Part shown: positions 16,844 through 23,422 of the stretch, in pieces
How the letters are laid out: each line of letters opens with the position of its first letter
Numbering within the stretch: the stretch's first letter is position 1
DNA from: JBAXHO01 sp037138855
GTDB lineage: Bacteria; Patescibacteriota; Dojkabacteria; B142; OLB20
DNA length: 36,864 bases
Direction: 5' to 3'
Assembly (NCBI GenBank): GCA_037138855.1
Contig: JBAXHO010000013.1
Coordinates: 1-36,864, forward strand
Notes under the pieces: generated by a model
Database searches by the model: none
Seen by the model: the letters and a program-made list of their open reading frames with translations, nothing else
What the model was told of the DNA's origin: nothing
Made by a program: the position numbers and the translations under genes

Positions 16844-17422
16844 TTAGCTTACTTTGTGGGGTTCGATGTATTTTTCAAATTCAGCTAATATTTCCTGGGT
16901 GGTTTTGGACTCATCATCTAAATCCAGACCATACAGGAGGGGCATGCCTAATTTTCTTGCTTTAATTTCCCTGGTTAATTCTTCAATGTAAACTCCTGAA
17001 CCGGCGACCAGAGTATCATTATATTTTAATTTAGCAGTTTCTCCACCCCAATCTTTTCCGTGGCTAGTCAGAGTCACACCACATGTAGGTGAACCATTGC
17101 AACTAAGAATTAGAACCGTTTCATACCCTACGTGTTCATAATTTTCCATATAATCAACCATTTGTTCTGCTAATTTTCTACAATGACGTCTGAAAGCCGG
17201 GTTATCATAAAGATTTTTTGTTTGCCACCATCTATTGACTCCAGCGTATAAAGTTTCGGGACAAGGCATTTGCATCACTCCAAAATCGTGTTTATAAAGG
17301 ACATCCAAAACTTCCTTGCAGATACCAGCATAACGAGACAACCCCATTACTTTATTATTCGCATTCAAAAGGCAACTAGATAGGAAAACTATTTTTTTAC
17401 TTCTGGCATCGGTATTTCTCAT
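16844..17422 (-). CDS. DUF523/TudS-like putative Fe-S desulfidase
   Basis: A 192-residue cytoplasmic protein. It has the cysteine pattern of the DUF523/TudS group: C17 in LSSCLLN, C54 in MPCPETLYAG, and C108/C114 in LSCNGSPTCGV. TudS proteins bind a [4Fe-4S] cluster through three cysteines and remove sulfur from thiouracil. C17, C54 and C114 are the likely ligands here. The NRWW variant after CPETLYAG suggests a TudS-related subgroup rather than TudS itself, so the substrate is open. The start is ATG 17422. The gene is monocistronic and convergent with the initiator tRNA. Confidence 0.7.
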   Translation of the reverse strand: MRNTDARSKKIVFLSSCLLNANNKVMGLSRYAGICKEVLDVLYKHDFGVMQMPCPETLYAGVNRWWQTKNLYDNPAFRRHCRKLAEQMVDYMENYEHVGYETVLILSCNGSPTCGVTLTSHGKDWGGETAKLKYNDTLVAGSGVYIEELTREIKARKLGMPLLYGLDLDDESKTTQEILAEFEKYIEPHKVS

Positions 17423-17593
17423 TTAAGATTGATAAAAAAATAAAATTTGGTTTAGAATTTTTAAGTACAACATTATTACAAGAAAATTTTACAACAAAAT
17501 TTCCAGTGAAGCGAATGAGTTTCGATGAATTTAGGATAATATTACTTTAGATTAATTTATTGTATAATTTGAACTAATTATTATATACAAATT

Positions 17594-17665
17594 ATGGCTG
17601 TAGTTAATTTAAAATAAAAACTAGCATTATTTCAGGAGTATTGGAGTCCTAAGATAATTGGCGAA
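17594..17665 (+). other. Original 5' end of the cupin gene, interrupted by an in-frame TAA
   Basis: In the reading frame of the cupin gene downstream, ATG 17594 opens MAVVNLK, is stopped by TAA at 17615-17617, and continues KLALFQEYWSPKIIGE straight into the annotated start at 17666. The EYWSPKIIGE stretch is the conserved N-terminus of this cupin family, where the position of the stop is normally Gln or Glu. A TATAAT at 17563-17568 lies at a suitable distance upstream for a promoter. Confidence 0.75.
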
Positions 17666-17953
17666 ATGAACGATGACAAAGTGCAAGTGGTCAAGCTCAA
17701 AGGTGAGTTTACTTGGCACAAACATGAAAAAGAGGATGAGTTGTTTTTTGTGATTCAAGGAAAATTATTGATTCATTTTCGAGATCGTACGGAAGAATTG
17801 AATCCAGGAGAAATGCTGATTATTCATCATGGGATCGAACATATGCCGGAAGCACCAGAAGAAGTGCATATTTTATTAATTGAACCTAAAGGTACAGTAA
17901 ATACAGGTAATGCTGAGCAGTCTGAGTTGACAGCTGTTGAAAAAACTATTTAA
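17666..17953 (+). CDS. Small cupin-domain protein (5' end damaged)
   Basis: A 95-residue single-domain cupin. Motif 1 is visible as WHKHEKEDELFFVIQGKL (two His and a Glu as metal ligands), motif 2 as PGEMLIIHHGIEHMP (His ligand). The C-terminus GTVNTGNAEQSELTA matches the 110-120-residue cupin family with an EYWSPKIIGE N-terminus. The ATG used here is internal to that family: the true start at 17594 is cut off by an in-frame TAA. The product is either a truncated protein from re-initiation or a pseudogene. The function is unknown; such cupins usually bind a small metabolite or sugar. Confidence 0.72.
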   Translation: MNDDKVQVVKLKGEFTWHKHEKEDELFFVIQGKLLIHFRDRTEELNPGEMLIIHHGIEHMPEAPEEVHILLIEPKGTVNTGNAEQSELTAVEKTI

Positions 17954-17972
17954 ATTTTTTATTTTTCACATC

Positions 17973-18287
17973 ATGAAATTTGTTCATACTAATATCGTTG
18001 CAAAAGATGTGATTAAATTAACAGATTTTTATTGTAAAGTTTTTGAATGTAAACAAAAAGGGCAGGAAAGCATTCTGGCTGGTGAATGGGTGGCTAAAGG
18101 GACAGGAGTTAAGGATGCAGAAATTCGTTCCCTAATCTTAGAATTACCTGGTTATGATAAAAATGAAGCAGTACTTGTTGGTGAAATTGTTACTAAAGAG
18201 TTTAAATCAGGTACTTTATGCTTTTCTTATATCAAAGATCCTGAAGGTAATATTATCGAAATACAAAGTTGGAAAAGTAAGAGTTAA
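17973..18287 (+). CDS. VOC/glyoxalase-like protein with internal deletion
   Basis: A 104-residue protein of the vicinal oxygen chelate superfamily. The first half (MKFVHTNIVAKDVIKLTDFY, then GTGVKDAEIRSLILELPGY) and the last strand (DPEGNIIEIQSW) are clear. Intact relatives are about 140-150 residues; the piece carrying the second and third metal ligands and the GHIAF-type helix is missing between LPGYDKNEA and VGEIVTKEF, a loss of roughly 30-40 residues without frameshift. Only the first His and last Glu of the metal site remain, so it is probably inactive. The start is ATG 17973; the longer reading from 17937 overlaps the cupin end. Together with the damaged cupin upstream it suggests a decaying pair. 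Confidence 0.7.
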   Translation: MKFVHTNIVAKDVIKLTDFYCKVFECKQKGQESILAGEWVAKGTGVKDAEIRSLILELPGYDKNEAVLVGEIVTKEFKSGTLCFSYIKDPEGNIIEIQSWKSKS

Positions 18288-18362
18288 TGATTATCTAGCA
18301 AAAGGAGCAGAATCCCAGTCTCAGGAAATTATCGTTAATACTGATCATGATTTTTAAAACTT

Positions 18363-18788
18363 ATGCAACTCGAAGATAAATATACTTTAATTAGCCTGAT
18401 ACCGATTAGATCAATTCGTTTACGAATTTTAAAAAAAGCACTGCAAAATTCTGCGTAAAAGGATTCCAATACAAACTGGAATACCTTGGTAATGCTACTT
18501 TGTAACTTAAAAGATTTTCGTGGTTTGGGATCTTTAGGTGAAAATTTTATTTTGGAATCTTTACATTCAAAGAATGTCAAAGTTCGGATCAAAGCAGTAG
18601 ATTTGATTGTCAGGGCATTTTTGCCTGATTTTCACAATCAGTTGCAGTTAAATTTACAAAATTCAAAGAATGTACGAGAGAAGGAAGAAATCCAAACAGC
18701 ATTGCAGATTTTACAAGGCGGACCAAAGATAATTTTGCATAAAAATGGAACTTTAAAAGCGATTTCAGTTACCACAAATAAAAAATGA
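18363..18788 (+). pseudogene. Alpha-helical (HEAT-like?) small protein split by an in-frame TAA
   Basis: ATG 18363 opens a 31-codon frame (MQLEDKYTLISLIPIRSIRL and so on) that stops at TAA 18456-18458. The same frame continues without further stops to 18788. The downstream part could start at TTG 18486 or ATG 18492 and gives about 100 residues, with NFILESLHSKNVKVRIKAVD resembling a HEAT-type helical repeat. No family is certain. The end overlaps the next membrane gene by 4 bp (ATGA), which suggests a once coupled operon. It is either two small products or a single broken gene; I favour the latter. Confidence 0.5.
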
Positions 18789-19168
18789 AAATATATAAAA
18801 TCCCAAAACGCCTTTTAATTGTGATGATTGTCATAATTCCAGTGCTGTTTTCTCTTGTGATTTACATTTGTATTCACAATTTAGTTTTGGTAAATCATCA
18901 TTTAAGAATTAATCGACATCTAACAATGTCCGCTGCTAAACAGATCTTATTAAATGATCCCGAAATTAAACATTTTTTAGCTGAAGATCCAACAAATAAT
19001 GATTTGGACTGTTGTGGTTTGAGTAAAGGATTAAAAGGTAAGGATAATTATTGGATTGCTCGAACTCAACATTTAGTAATAAATCAAGAGGAAGGTGGGG
19101 GTATAGTTGCCACAGTTGATTGGTATATGGTAGATAGGAGAACTGGGGAGGTGGAGAAGGTCGAATAG
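18785..19168 (+). CDS. Hypothetical membrane-anchored protein
   Basis: A 127-residue protein with one N-terminal membrane helix (about 11-33, LIVMIVIIPVLFSLVIYICI) and a soluble region outside. That region has a vicinal cysteine pair (DLDCCGLSKG, about residue 76) and a beta-rich end (VATVDWYMVDRRTGEVEKVE). No family recognised. Its ATG overlaps the upstream stop by 4 bp. The last codons and the stop lie inside the first copy of the ~190-bp dispersed repeat, so the C-terminus may have been set by that insertion. Confidence 0.55.
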   Translation: MKIYKIPKRLLIVMIVIIPVLFSLVIYICIHNLVLVNHHLRINRHLTMSAAKQILLNDPEIKHFLAEDPTNNDLDCCGLSKGLKGKDNYWIARTQHLVINQEEGGGIVATVDWYMVDRRTGEVEKVE

Positions 19169-19341
19169 CGTCCTGAAACAAGTTCAGGATCGAATCTCTA
19201 GATAATTTGTGCGTTTTTATTTTGTTAGTTTTCTGGTAGCTTGTAACTATTATCTTTTATCTTTTTTTAGAGTTACGAGTTACGAATTTCGAGTTTCGAT
19301 TACAGGTCTCAGCTTGTAAATGAAGCACTTCCGCTTACCGG
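19156..19341. repeat. Dispersed ~190-bp repeat, copy A
   Basis: Shares with 20751-20945, in the same order: GTCGAATAGC, the hairpin TCCTGAAACAAGTTCAGGA (19171-19189), an AT-rich centre, five 7-bp units (GAGTTAC, GAGTTAC, GAATTTC, GAGTTTC, GATTACA at 19270-19304), then GGTCTCAGCTTG and GCACTTCCGCTTA. It starts inside the 3' end of the preceding gene. The remaining bases up to 19427 hold only a degenerate TATCAAG-like array near 19369. Confidence 0.88.
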
Positions 19342-19427
19342 AAACCGATCACCGAATCTAGAAATGAATCAAGTATCACGTATGAAGTAGCAGAAAGAAC
19401 AATATTAACTTAATATCGAATTTAATA

Positions 19428-20183
19428 ATGAAACAATATAAATTTCTTTCTTGGAATATTCAAGGTGGGAAGAAGTTGACGGAAATTACACAATTAATTC
19501 TCAATGAAAATCCTGATTTTATTGCATTACAGGAAGTGCGTCATTATGCTGATCAAGTAGATGGGGCCACTTTACTTAAGAACGAGTTGGCGAAATTGAG
19601 AAAAATATATTTTGTGGAATATTTTCAAACTTTTGTTAGTGATCGCCATCAGCCCAGTTATGGCATAGGCAATGCCTTACTTTCTAGATTGCCTTTTAAA
19701 TCAATCGCTAAAAAATGGTTAAGTAATTTGGATGAATATTTAAGCAATGAAAAGAGTGCACTTTATGAGCCAAGAGGAGCGATTTTAGCGGATGTTGAAA
19801 TAGCAGGTAATAAAATTGTTTTAGTGAGTACGCATTTGGCTTATGTAGAAGGTTTTGCTGATCATAGTTTCAAACAGGAACAGACTAATCAATTGCTGAA
19901 AGCCATGGGAGATAATGAATATTTATTGGGAATTGATTTGAATTCATTACCAGATAGTTCCATATTTAAGACTATTCAAGTGAAAACTACATTTATTGAA
20001 CATCTCTTAAATCAATCCACCTGGACTAATCAAAATCCTAATGGTAAATATGGTAAAATCGGTGATCAGAAGCGAATTGATTACATTTTTACTAATTTGA
20101 AAGACAGCTCAAATACAAAATTTGCTATTTTAAATGCTTCTGGATCTGATCATTTACCATTGCTCTTAACCTTTAACTTGTAA
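19428..20183 (+). CDS. Endonuclease/exonuclease/phosphatase family protein
   Basis: A 251-residue EEP-fold hydrolase (DNase I/ExoIII/phosphodiesterase superfamily). Key residues are in place: N10 in LSWNIQGG, E36 in FIALQEVR, H136 in VSTHLAYVEG, D170 and N172 in GIDLNSLPDSS, D218 in KRIDYIF and the final D241-H242 in GSDHLPLL. No signal peptide is seen, so it acts in the cytoplasm. The substrate (DNA, a nucleotide or an inositol/sphingo-type phosphate) cannot be read from the sequence. It is followed after 29 bp by the CYTH protein. Confidence 0.85.
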   Translation: MKQYKFLSWNIQGGKKLTEITQLILNENPDFIALQEVRHYADQVDGATLLKNELAKLRKIYFVEYFQTFVSDRHQPSYGIGNALLSRLPFKSIAKKWLSNLDEYLSNEKSALYEPRGAILADVEIAGNKIVLVSTHLAYVEGFADHSFKQEQTNQLLKAMGDNEYLLGIDLNSLPDSSIFKTIQVKTTFIEHLLNQSTWTNQNPNGKYGKIGDQKRIDYIFTNLKDSSNTKFAILNASGSDHLPLLLTFNL

Positions 20184-20212
20184 CTTTTATCTTTTAGCTA
20201 TTCTTTTTACCT

Positions 20213-20695
20213 ATGGAAATTACCCGAAAATGGTTACCAAAGAGCTTACCTGATTTAAGTCAGATCAAGGCCCAGTATTTTGAACGTTATTTTCTTTTTA
20301 TTGGTGAGTACGCTGAAGTGCGAATTCAGAAAATGGGTGAGCAGTATTATTTTGAGAGAAAAGTGGAAAAGACAAAATTAGTGAGAGAAGATAATATTAT
20401 CGAAATTACAGAGGAAGAATTTTTAGGACTGAAAAAATTGGCTACTAAGGCGATTATCCGAGAAATATACAAGGTACAAGAAAAACCTTTGATAGAAGTG
20501 AAAATTTATCAAGGGGATTACCAGGGACTGGTAAGAATCGAAGTAGAATTTGCGACCGAAACTGAAGCTAAAGCTTATGAGCCACTGGCCTGGTTTGGCA
20601 GGGAAATTACCGGAACGAAAATTGGTAGTGATGGCAAATTAATTAAGATGGATCGGGAGGAGTTTGAAAAGGAAGTTGAGAAGTTAGGAGTATGA
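20213..20695 (+). CDS. CYTH-domain triphosphate tunnel metalloenzyme-like protein
   Basis: A 160-residue CYTH protein; the family hydrolyses triphosphates or makes cAMP/thiamine triphosphate-type reactions inside a beta-barrel tunnel. Typical elements are AEVRIQKMGEQYYFERK, EITEEEFLGLK, the acidic strand GLVRIEVEFATETEAKAYEP and the WFGREITG end. The N-terminal signature ExExK reads E2-I-T-R-K6, with Thr where the second Glu should be, so metal binding may be altered. The length is typical for the short bacterial class. Probably cotranscribed with the EEP gene. Confidence 0.82.
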   Translation: MEITRKWLPKSLPDLSQIKAQYFERYFLFIGEYAEVRIQKMGEQYYFERKVEKTKLVREDNIIEITEEEFLGLKKLATKAIIREIYKVQEKPLIEVKIYQGDYQGLVRIEVEFATETEAKAYEPLAWFGREITGTKIGSDGKLIKMDREEFEKEVEKLGV

Positions 20696-20750
20696 GAATA
20701 TAAGAATCTAGGAAACATAGTTCGCATTTTCGTAGTTCGGGAGAGGGGAT

Positions 20751-20945
20751 GAAGTCGAATAGCATCCTGAAACAAGTTCAGGATCGAATAGCAAGATATT
20801 TTGAGCGTTCTTATTGAATGCTAAATTAAATTTTAAATATAATCTTATAACTTATAACTTTTATCTTTTTTTCGAGTTACGAGTTACGAATTTCGAGTTT
20901 CGATTACAGGTCTCAGCTTGCAAATTAGGCACTTCCGCTTATCGG
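20751..20945. repeat. Dispersed ~190-bp repeat, copy B
   Basis: Second copy of the element at 19156-19341: GTCGAATAGC, hairpin TCCTGAAACAAGTTCAGGA (20765-20783), the heptamers GAGTTAC, GAGTTAC, GAATTTC, GAGTTTC, GATTACA (20874-20908), then GGTCTCAGCTTG and GCACTTCCGCTTA. It fills much of the 497-bp spacer between the CYTH gene and thrS; the rest of that spacer is the thrS promoter and leader. Confidence 0.88.
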
Positions 20946-20983
20946 TCTCCGAACACCAAATTTGCAAATAGATATCTATTATT

Positions 20984-21012
20984 TTGGCTGTTTATCTGTG
21001 TTATGGTAGTAT
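20984..21012 (+). promoter_or_regulatory. Predicted thrS promoter
   Basis: TTGGCT (20984-20989), a 17-bp spacer and TAGTAT (21007-21012), with TG one base before the -10 (extended -10). Transcription would start near 21019, giving a leader of about 175 nt before thrS. Confidence 0.55.
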
Positions 21013-21087
21013 TCACTTAATGAAACAAATTATTCAAAAAATAAAATTCAATAAACTAACTACAACAACAAGCTCTTAGGGGGTTGT

Positions 21088-21141
21088 ATGTTGTTTATCA
21101 CAAATTTACACCTCCCGGACGGGAGGTTCTTTTTTTTATAG
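21088..21141 (+). CDS. Possible 17-residue leader peptide of thrS
   Basis: An ATG 4 nt after AGGGGG (21078-21083) opens MLFITNLHLPDGRFFFL and stops at TAG 21139-21141. The frame runs through the first terminator-like hairpin and its T-run, so ribosomes on it would affect hairpin folding. It has only one Thr codon, so classical threonine attenuation is not obvious. Real translation is unproven. Confidence 0.3.
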   Translation: MLFITNLHLPDGRFFFL

Positions 21142-21168
21142 AACCTCTCATCATCAGGAGGTTTTTTT
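21110..21168 (+). terminator. Tandem terminator-like hairpins in the thrS leader
   Basis: Hairpin 1: ACCTCCC/GGGAGGT (21110-21127, 4-nt loop) followed by TTCTTTTTTTT. Hairpin 2: AACCTC/GAGGTT (21142-21163) followed by a T-run to 21168. The 3' arm of hairpin 1 (GAGGTT within 21123-21128) can instead pair with AACCTC, the 5' arm of hairpin 2, so the two hairpins are mutually exclusive with an anti-terminator. thrS begins 25 bp further on. This is the layout of a transcription attenuator. No T-box consensus is seen. Confidence 0.65.
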
Positions 21169-21192
21169 ATTTAAATTATTATTTTAGTTGAA

Positions 21193-23013
21193 ATGGCAAA
21201 ACAAAAAAGAAATAAAGTAAGTATAAATAAAGCGGAAAATGTCTCAAAGATTAGACATTCAGCTTCTCATATACTTGCTCAGGCAGTGCAGAATTTATAC
21301 AAAGATGTCAAATTTGGCATTGGACCAGCTATTGAAGATGGATTTTATTATGACTTTGAGTTTCCAGAGTCAGTAAAGTTAACTGATGCTGACTTAGTTA
21401 AAATTGAAAAAGAGATGCAAAGATTGATCGATCAGGATCAAGCATTTGTGCAGTCGTTTAAATCAGTCCCGGAGGCAATTGAATACTTTGAACAAAAGAA
21501 ACAACCCTATAAAGCTGAGATTGTGAAAGATTTACAAGAGAATGGCGAAAAGGAACTAAGTTTTTACCAAAATGGTGAGTTCATAGACTTATGCTCTGGT
21601 CCTCATATAGAAAGCTCAAAAGAAATTTCTGCTTTTAAACTAAAGGCAGTTGCAGGTGCATATTGGAAAGGAGATGAGAAGAATAAGATGCTTTCGAGAA
21701 TTTATGGATATGCGTTTGAATCAAAGGCTGAATTGGCCGATTATCTGAAAAATATTGAATTGGCAGAGGCAAGAAGTCATCGTAAAATTGGCAGAGAAAT
21801 GAAGCTTTTTGGAATTTATGATGAAATTGGGCAAGGGCTTCCAGTTTGGCTTCCTGATGGATATGCGATTCGAATCGTACTTGAAGAATTTTTGAGAAAC
21901 TTGGATCATCAGTATAATTATTCTCACATTATCAGTCCGCATATCCATAAAAAAGAACTTTTTGAAAGATCAGGTCATCTGAATTTCTACAAAGACAGTA
22001 TGTATGCACCATTGAAAATTGATGAGCAGGAATATTATCTCAAACCGATGAATTGCCCTGCTGGGATGGTCGTTTATAACTCAGAGCCTAGGAGTTATCG
22101 TGATTTACCTATGAAAATGGGAGAATTTGGGACTGTTTATCGCTATGAAAAATCAGGTGAACTAAGTGGACTGCAACGAGTAAGGGGATTTACTCAGAAT
22201 GATGCACATGTATTTTGTGCTGCTGATCAACTTGAAAATACCTTTCTTGAAGTATATGAAATGCTAATTAAATTCTATCAGGCAATTGGATTTGAAAAAT
22301 ACTACTTCAAATTAGGTTTATCTGACATGAGCAAAGAAAAATTCAAATTTTGCGGGTCAGCTAAAGACTGGAAAAGTGCTGAAGATTCACTGCGAAAGTT
22401 AGTAAAAAAGGCAGGAGTTGATTATGTGGAGAAAGTTGGGGATGCTGCATTTTATGGGCCAAAACTGGATGTACAAGCGGTAAATGTCTTTGGTAAGGAA
22501 GATAGTATCTCGACCATTCAAATCGATTTCAATCTTCCCGAAAGGTTTGGAATCTCATACATGGATAAAGATGGTCAAAAAAAGGTACCATTTGTAATTC
22601 ATCGTGCTCTGATTGGCTCCTATGAGAGATTCTTCGCTTTCCTGATTGAATTCTATGGCGGGAAATTTCCACTATGGTTTGCCCCTCGTCAGGTGAAGGT
22701 CATACCTGTTTCTGAGAAATTTATTGATTATGCGGAAAAGGTAGATAAAGAACTAAAAGTAGCTGGTTATGAATATAATCTTTGGGTTAGATCAGACGTT
22801 GATAAATCTGATAATAGATTACCATCAAAAATCAGAGATGCCGAAATGATGAAATATCCATATATCCTAGTCGTGGGAGAAAAAGAGCTAAAAAGTAATT
22901 CTGTATCTGTAAGGGTCCGTGGAAAAGGCGATATCGGCAGTGTTAGCTTACAAGAATTTAGTAGTCGATTTATCGAAGAAATTCGTAAACGAAGTCTAGT
23001 ACTTTGGAGTTAA
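21193..23013 (+). CDS. thrS: Threonyl-tRNA synthetase (no TGS domain)
   Basis: A 606-residue class II synthetase that charges tRNA-Thr. There is no N-terminal TGS domain; the protein starts almost at the editing domain, with H22/H26 in HSASH and C134/H138 in CSGPH, so serine editing should be intact. The catalytic domain has the zinc ligands C288 (MNCPAG), H339 (NDAH) and H470 (HRALIG), and the motif RVRGFTQNDAHVF. The usual CPGH reads CPAG. The anticodon-binding domain covers about 495-606. Transcription probably starts near 21019 and passes two terminator-like hairpins. Directly downstream are three threonine tRNA genes, so enzyme and substrates are likely cotranscribed. Confidence 0.96.
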   Translation: MAKQKRNKVSINKAENVSKIRHSASHILAQAVQNLYKDVKFGIGPAIEDGFYYDFEFPESVKLTDADLVKIEKEMQRLIDQDQAFVQSFKSVPEAIEYFEQKKQPYKAEIVKDLQENGEKELSFYQNGEFIDLCSGPHIESSKEISAFKLKAVAGAYWKGDEKNKMLSRIYGYAFESKAELADYLKNIELAEARSHRKIGREMKLFGIYDEIGQGLPVWLPDGYAIRIVLEEFLRNLDHQYNYSHIISPHIHKKELFERSGHLNFYKDSMYAPLKIDEQEYYLKPMNCPAGMVVYNSEPRSYRDLPMKMGEFGTVYRYEKSGELSGLQRVRGFTQNDAHVFCAADQLENTFLEVYEMLIKFYQAIGFEKYYFKLGLSDMSKEKFKFCGSAKDWKSAEDSLRKLVKKAGVDYVEKVGDAAFYGPKLDVQAVNVFGKEDSISTIQIDFNLPERFGISYMDKDGQKKVPFVIHRALIGSYERFFAFLIEFYGGKFPLWFAPRQVKVIPVSEKFIDYAEKVDKELKVAGYEYNLWVRSDVDKSDNRLPSKIRDAEMMKYPYILVVGEKELKSNSVSVRVRGKGDIGSVSLQEFSSRFIEEIRKRSLVLWS

Positions 23014-23020
23014 AGTACAA

Positions 23021-23042
23021 GGATTGCCTTTATTGGCAATCC
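23021..23042 (+). other. Hairpin between thrS and the tRNA-Thr cluster
   Basis: Perfect 8-bp stem GGATTGCC/GGCAATCC with a 6-nt loop, 7 bp after the thrS stop and 3 bp before the first tRNA. No T-run follows, so it does not look like a terminator. It may stabilise the mRNA 3' end or mark an RNase cut that frees the tRNAs. Confidence 0.7.
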
Positions 23043-23045
23043 TAT

Positions 23046-23118
23046 GCCGATGTGGCTCAATTGGTAGAGCAATTGTTTTGTAAACAATAGGTTATAGGTT
23101 CAAGTCCTATCATCGGCT
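23046..23118 (+). tRNA. tRNA-Thr(UGU)
   Basis: A 73-nt cloverleaf: acceptor GCCGATG/CATCGGC, D arm GCTC/GAGC, anticodon arm ATTGT TTTGTAA ACAAT with anticodon TGT at 23079-23081, and T arm ATAGG/CCTAT with TTCAAGT. Discriminator T, no encoded CCA. It reads ACA. G1:C72 and C2:G71 agree with threonine identity. Confidence 0.95.
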
Positions 23119-23125
23119 TAGGGGT

Positions 23126-23198
23126 GCTGAAGTAGCTCAGTTGGTAGAGCACATTCATGGTAAGAATGAGGTCTTGGGTTCGATCCCCAACTTCAGCT
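23126..23198 (+). tRNA. tRNA-Thr(GGU)
   Basis: A 73-nt cloverleaf: acceptor GCTGAAG/CTTCAGC, D arm GCTC/GAGC, anticodon arm CATTC ATGGTAA GAATG with anticodon GGT at 23159-23161, and T arm TTGGG/CCCAA. Discriminator T, no CCA. It reads ACC and ACU. It lies only 7 bp after the previous tRNA. Confidence 0.95.
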
Positions 23199-23202
23199 TA
23201 GT

Positions 23203-23275
23203 GCTGGTGTAACTCAGTTGGCAGAGTAATGCTTTCGTAAAGCATGAGTCGCAAGTTCGATTCTTGCCATCAGCT
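23203..23275 (+). tRNA. tRNA-Thr(CGU)
   Basis: A 73-nt cloverleaf: acceptor GCTGGTG/CATCAGC (one G:U), D arm ACTC/GAGT, anticodon arm ATGCT TTCGTAA AGCAT with anticodon CGT at 23236-23238, and T arm GCAAG/CTTGC. Discriminator T, no CCA. It reads ACG. It lies 4 bp after the previous tRNA and completes the threonine codon box. Confidence 0.95.
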
Positions 23276-23347
23276 TGTTTAATAAAAAATTATGAAAAAC
23301 AAAATTAAACTACAAATAAATATGATAACAACTACAAAACCACCCTT

Positions 23348-23403
23348 AGGAGGTTAGTCGAGTGTTGCATACTTGATTTAAGCCTCCGAAAGGAGGCTTT
23401 TTT
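23348..23403 (+). terminator. Terminator/leader before the 338-residue protein
   Basis: AGGAGG (23348-23353) precedes a possible mini-frame GTG TTG CAT ACT TGA (23362-23376). Then comes AAGCCTCC-GAAA-GGAGGCTT (23380-23399), an 8-bp stem with a GAAA tetraloop, and a T-run. It can end the thrS-tRNA transcript or attenuate the next gene, whose ATG is 20 bp on. The block around CTTAGGAGGTT resembles CTTAGGGGGTT in the thrS leader, with the same order of elements. The remaining bases 23276-23340 are AT-rich with nothing seen. Confidence 0.75.
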
Positions 23404-23422
23404 ATTTTATATAGATGTTACT

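Noticed and set aside
20814..21020. 68-codon frame before thrS
   Set aside because: It is made largely of dispersed repeat copy B and the thrS promoter, with no protein-like pattern.
21061..21168. T-box riboswitch in the thrS leader
   Set aside because: No T-box core (AGGGUGGNACCGCG-like) or specifier stem could be found; AGGGGG here is better read as a ribosome site.
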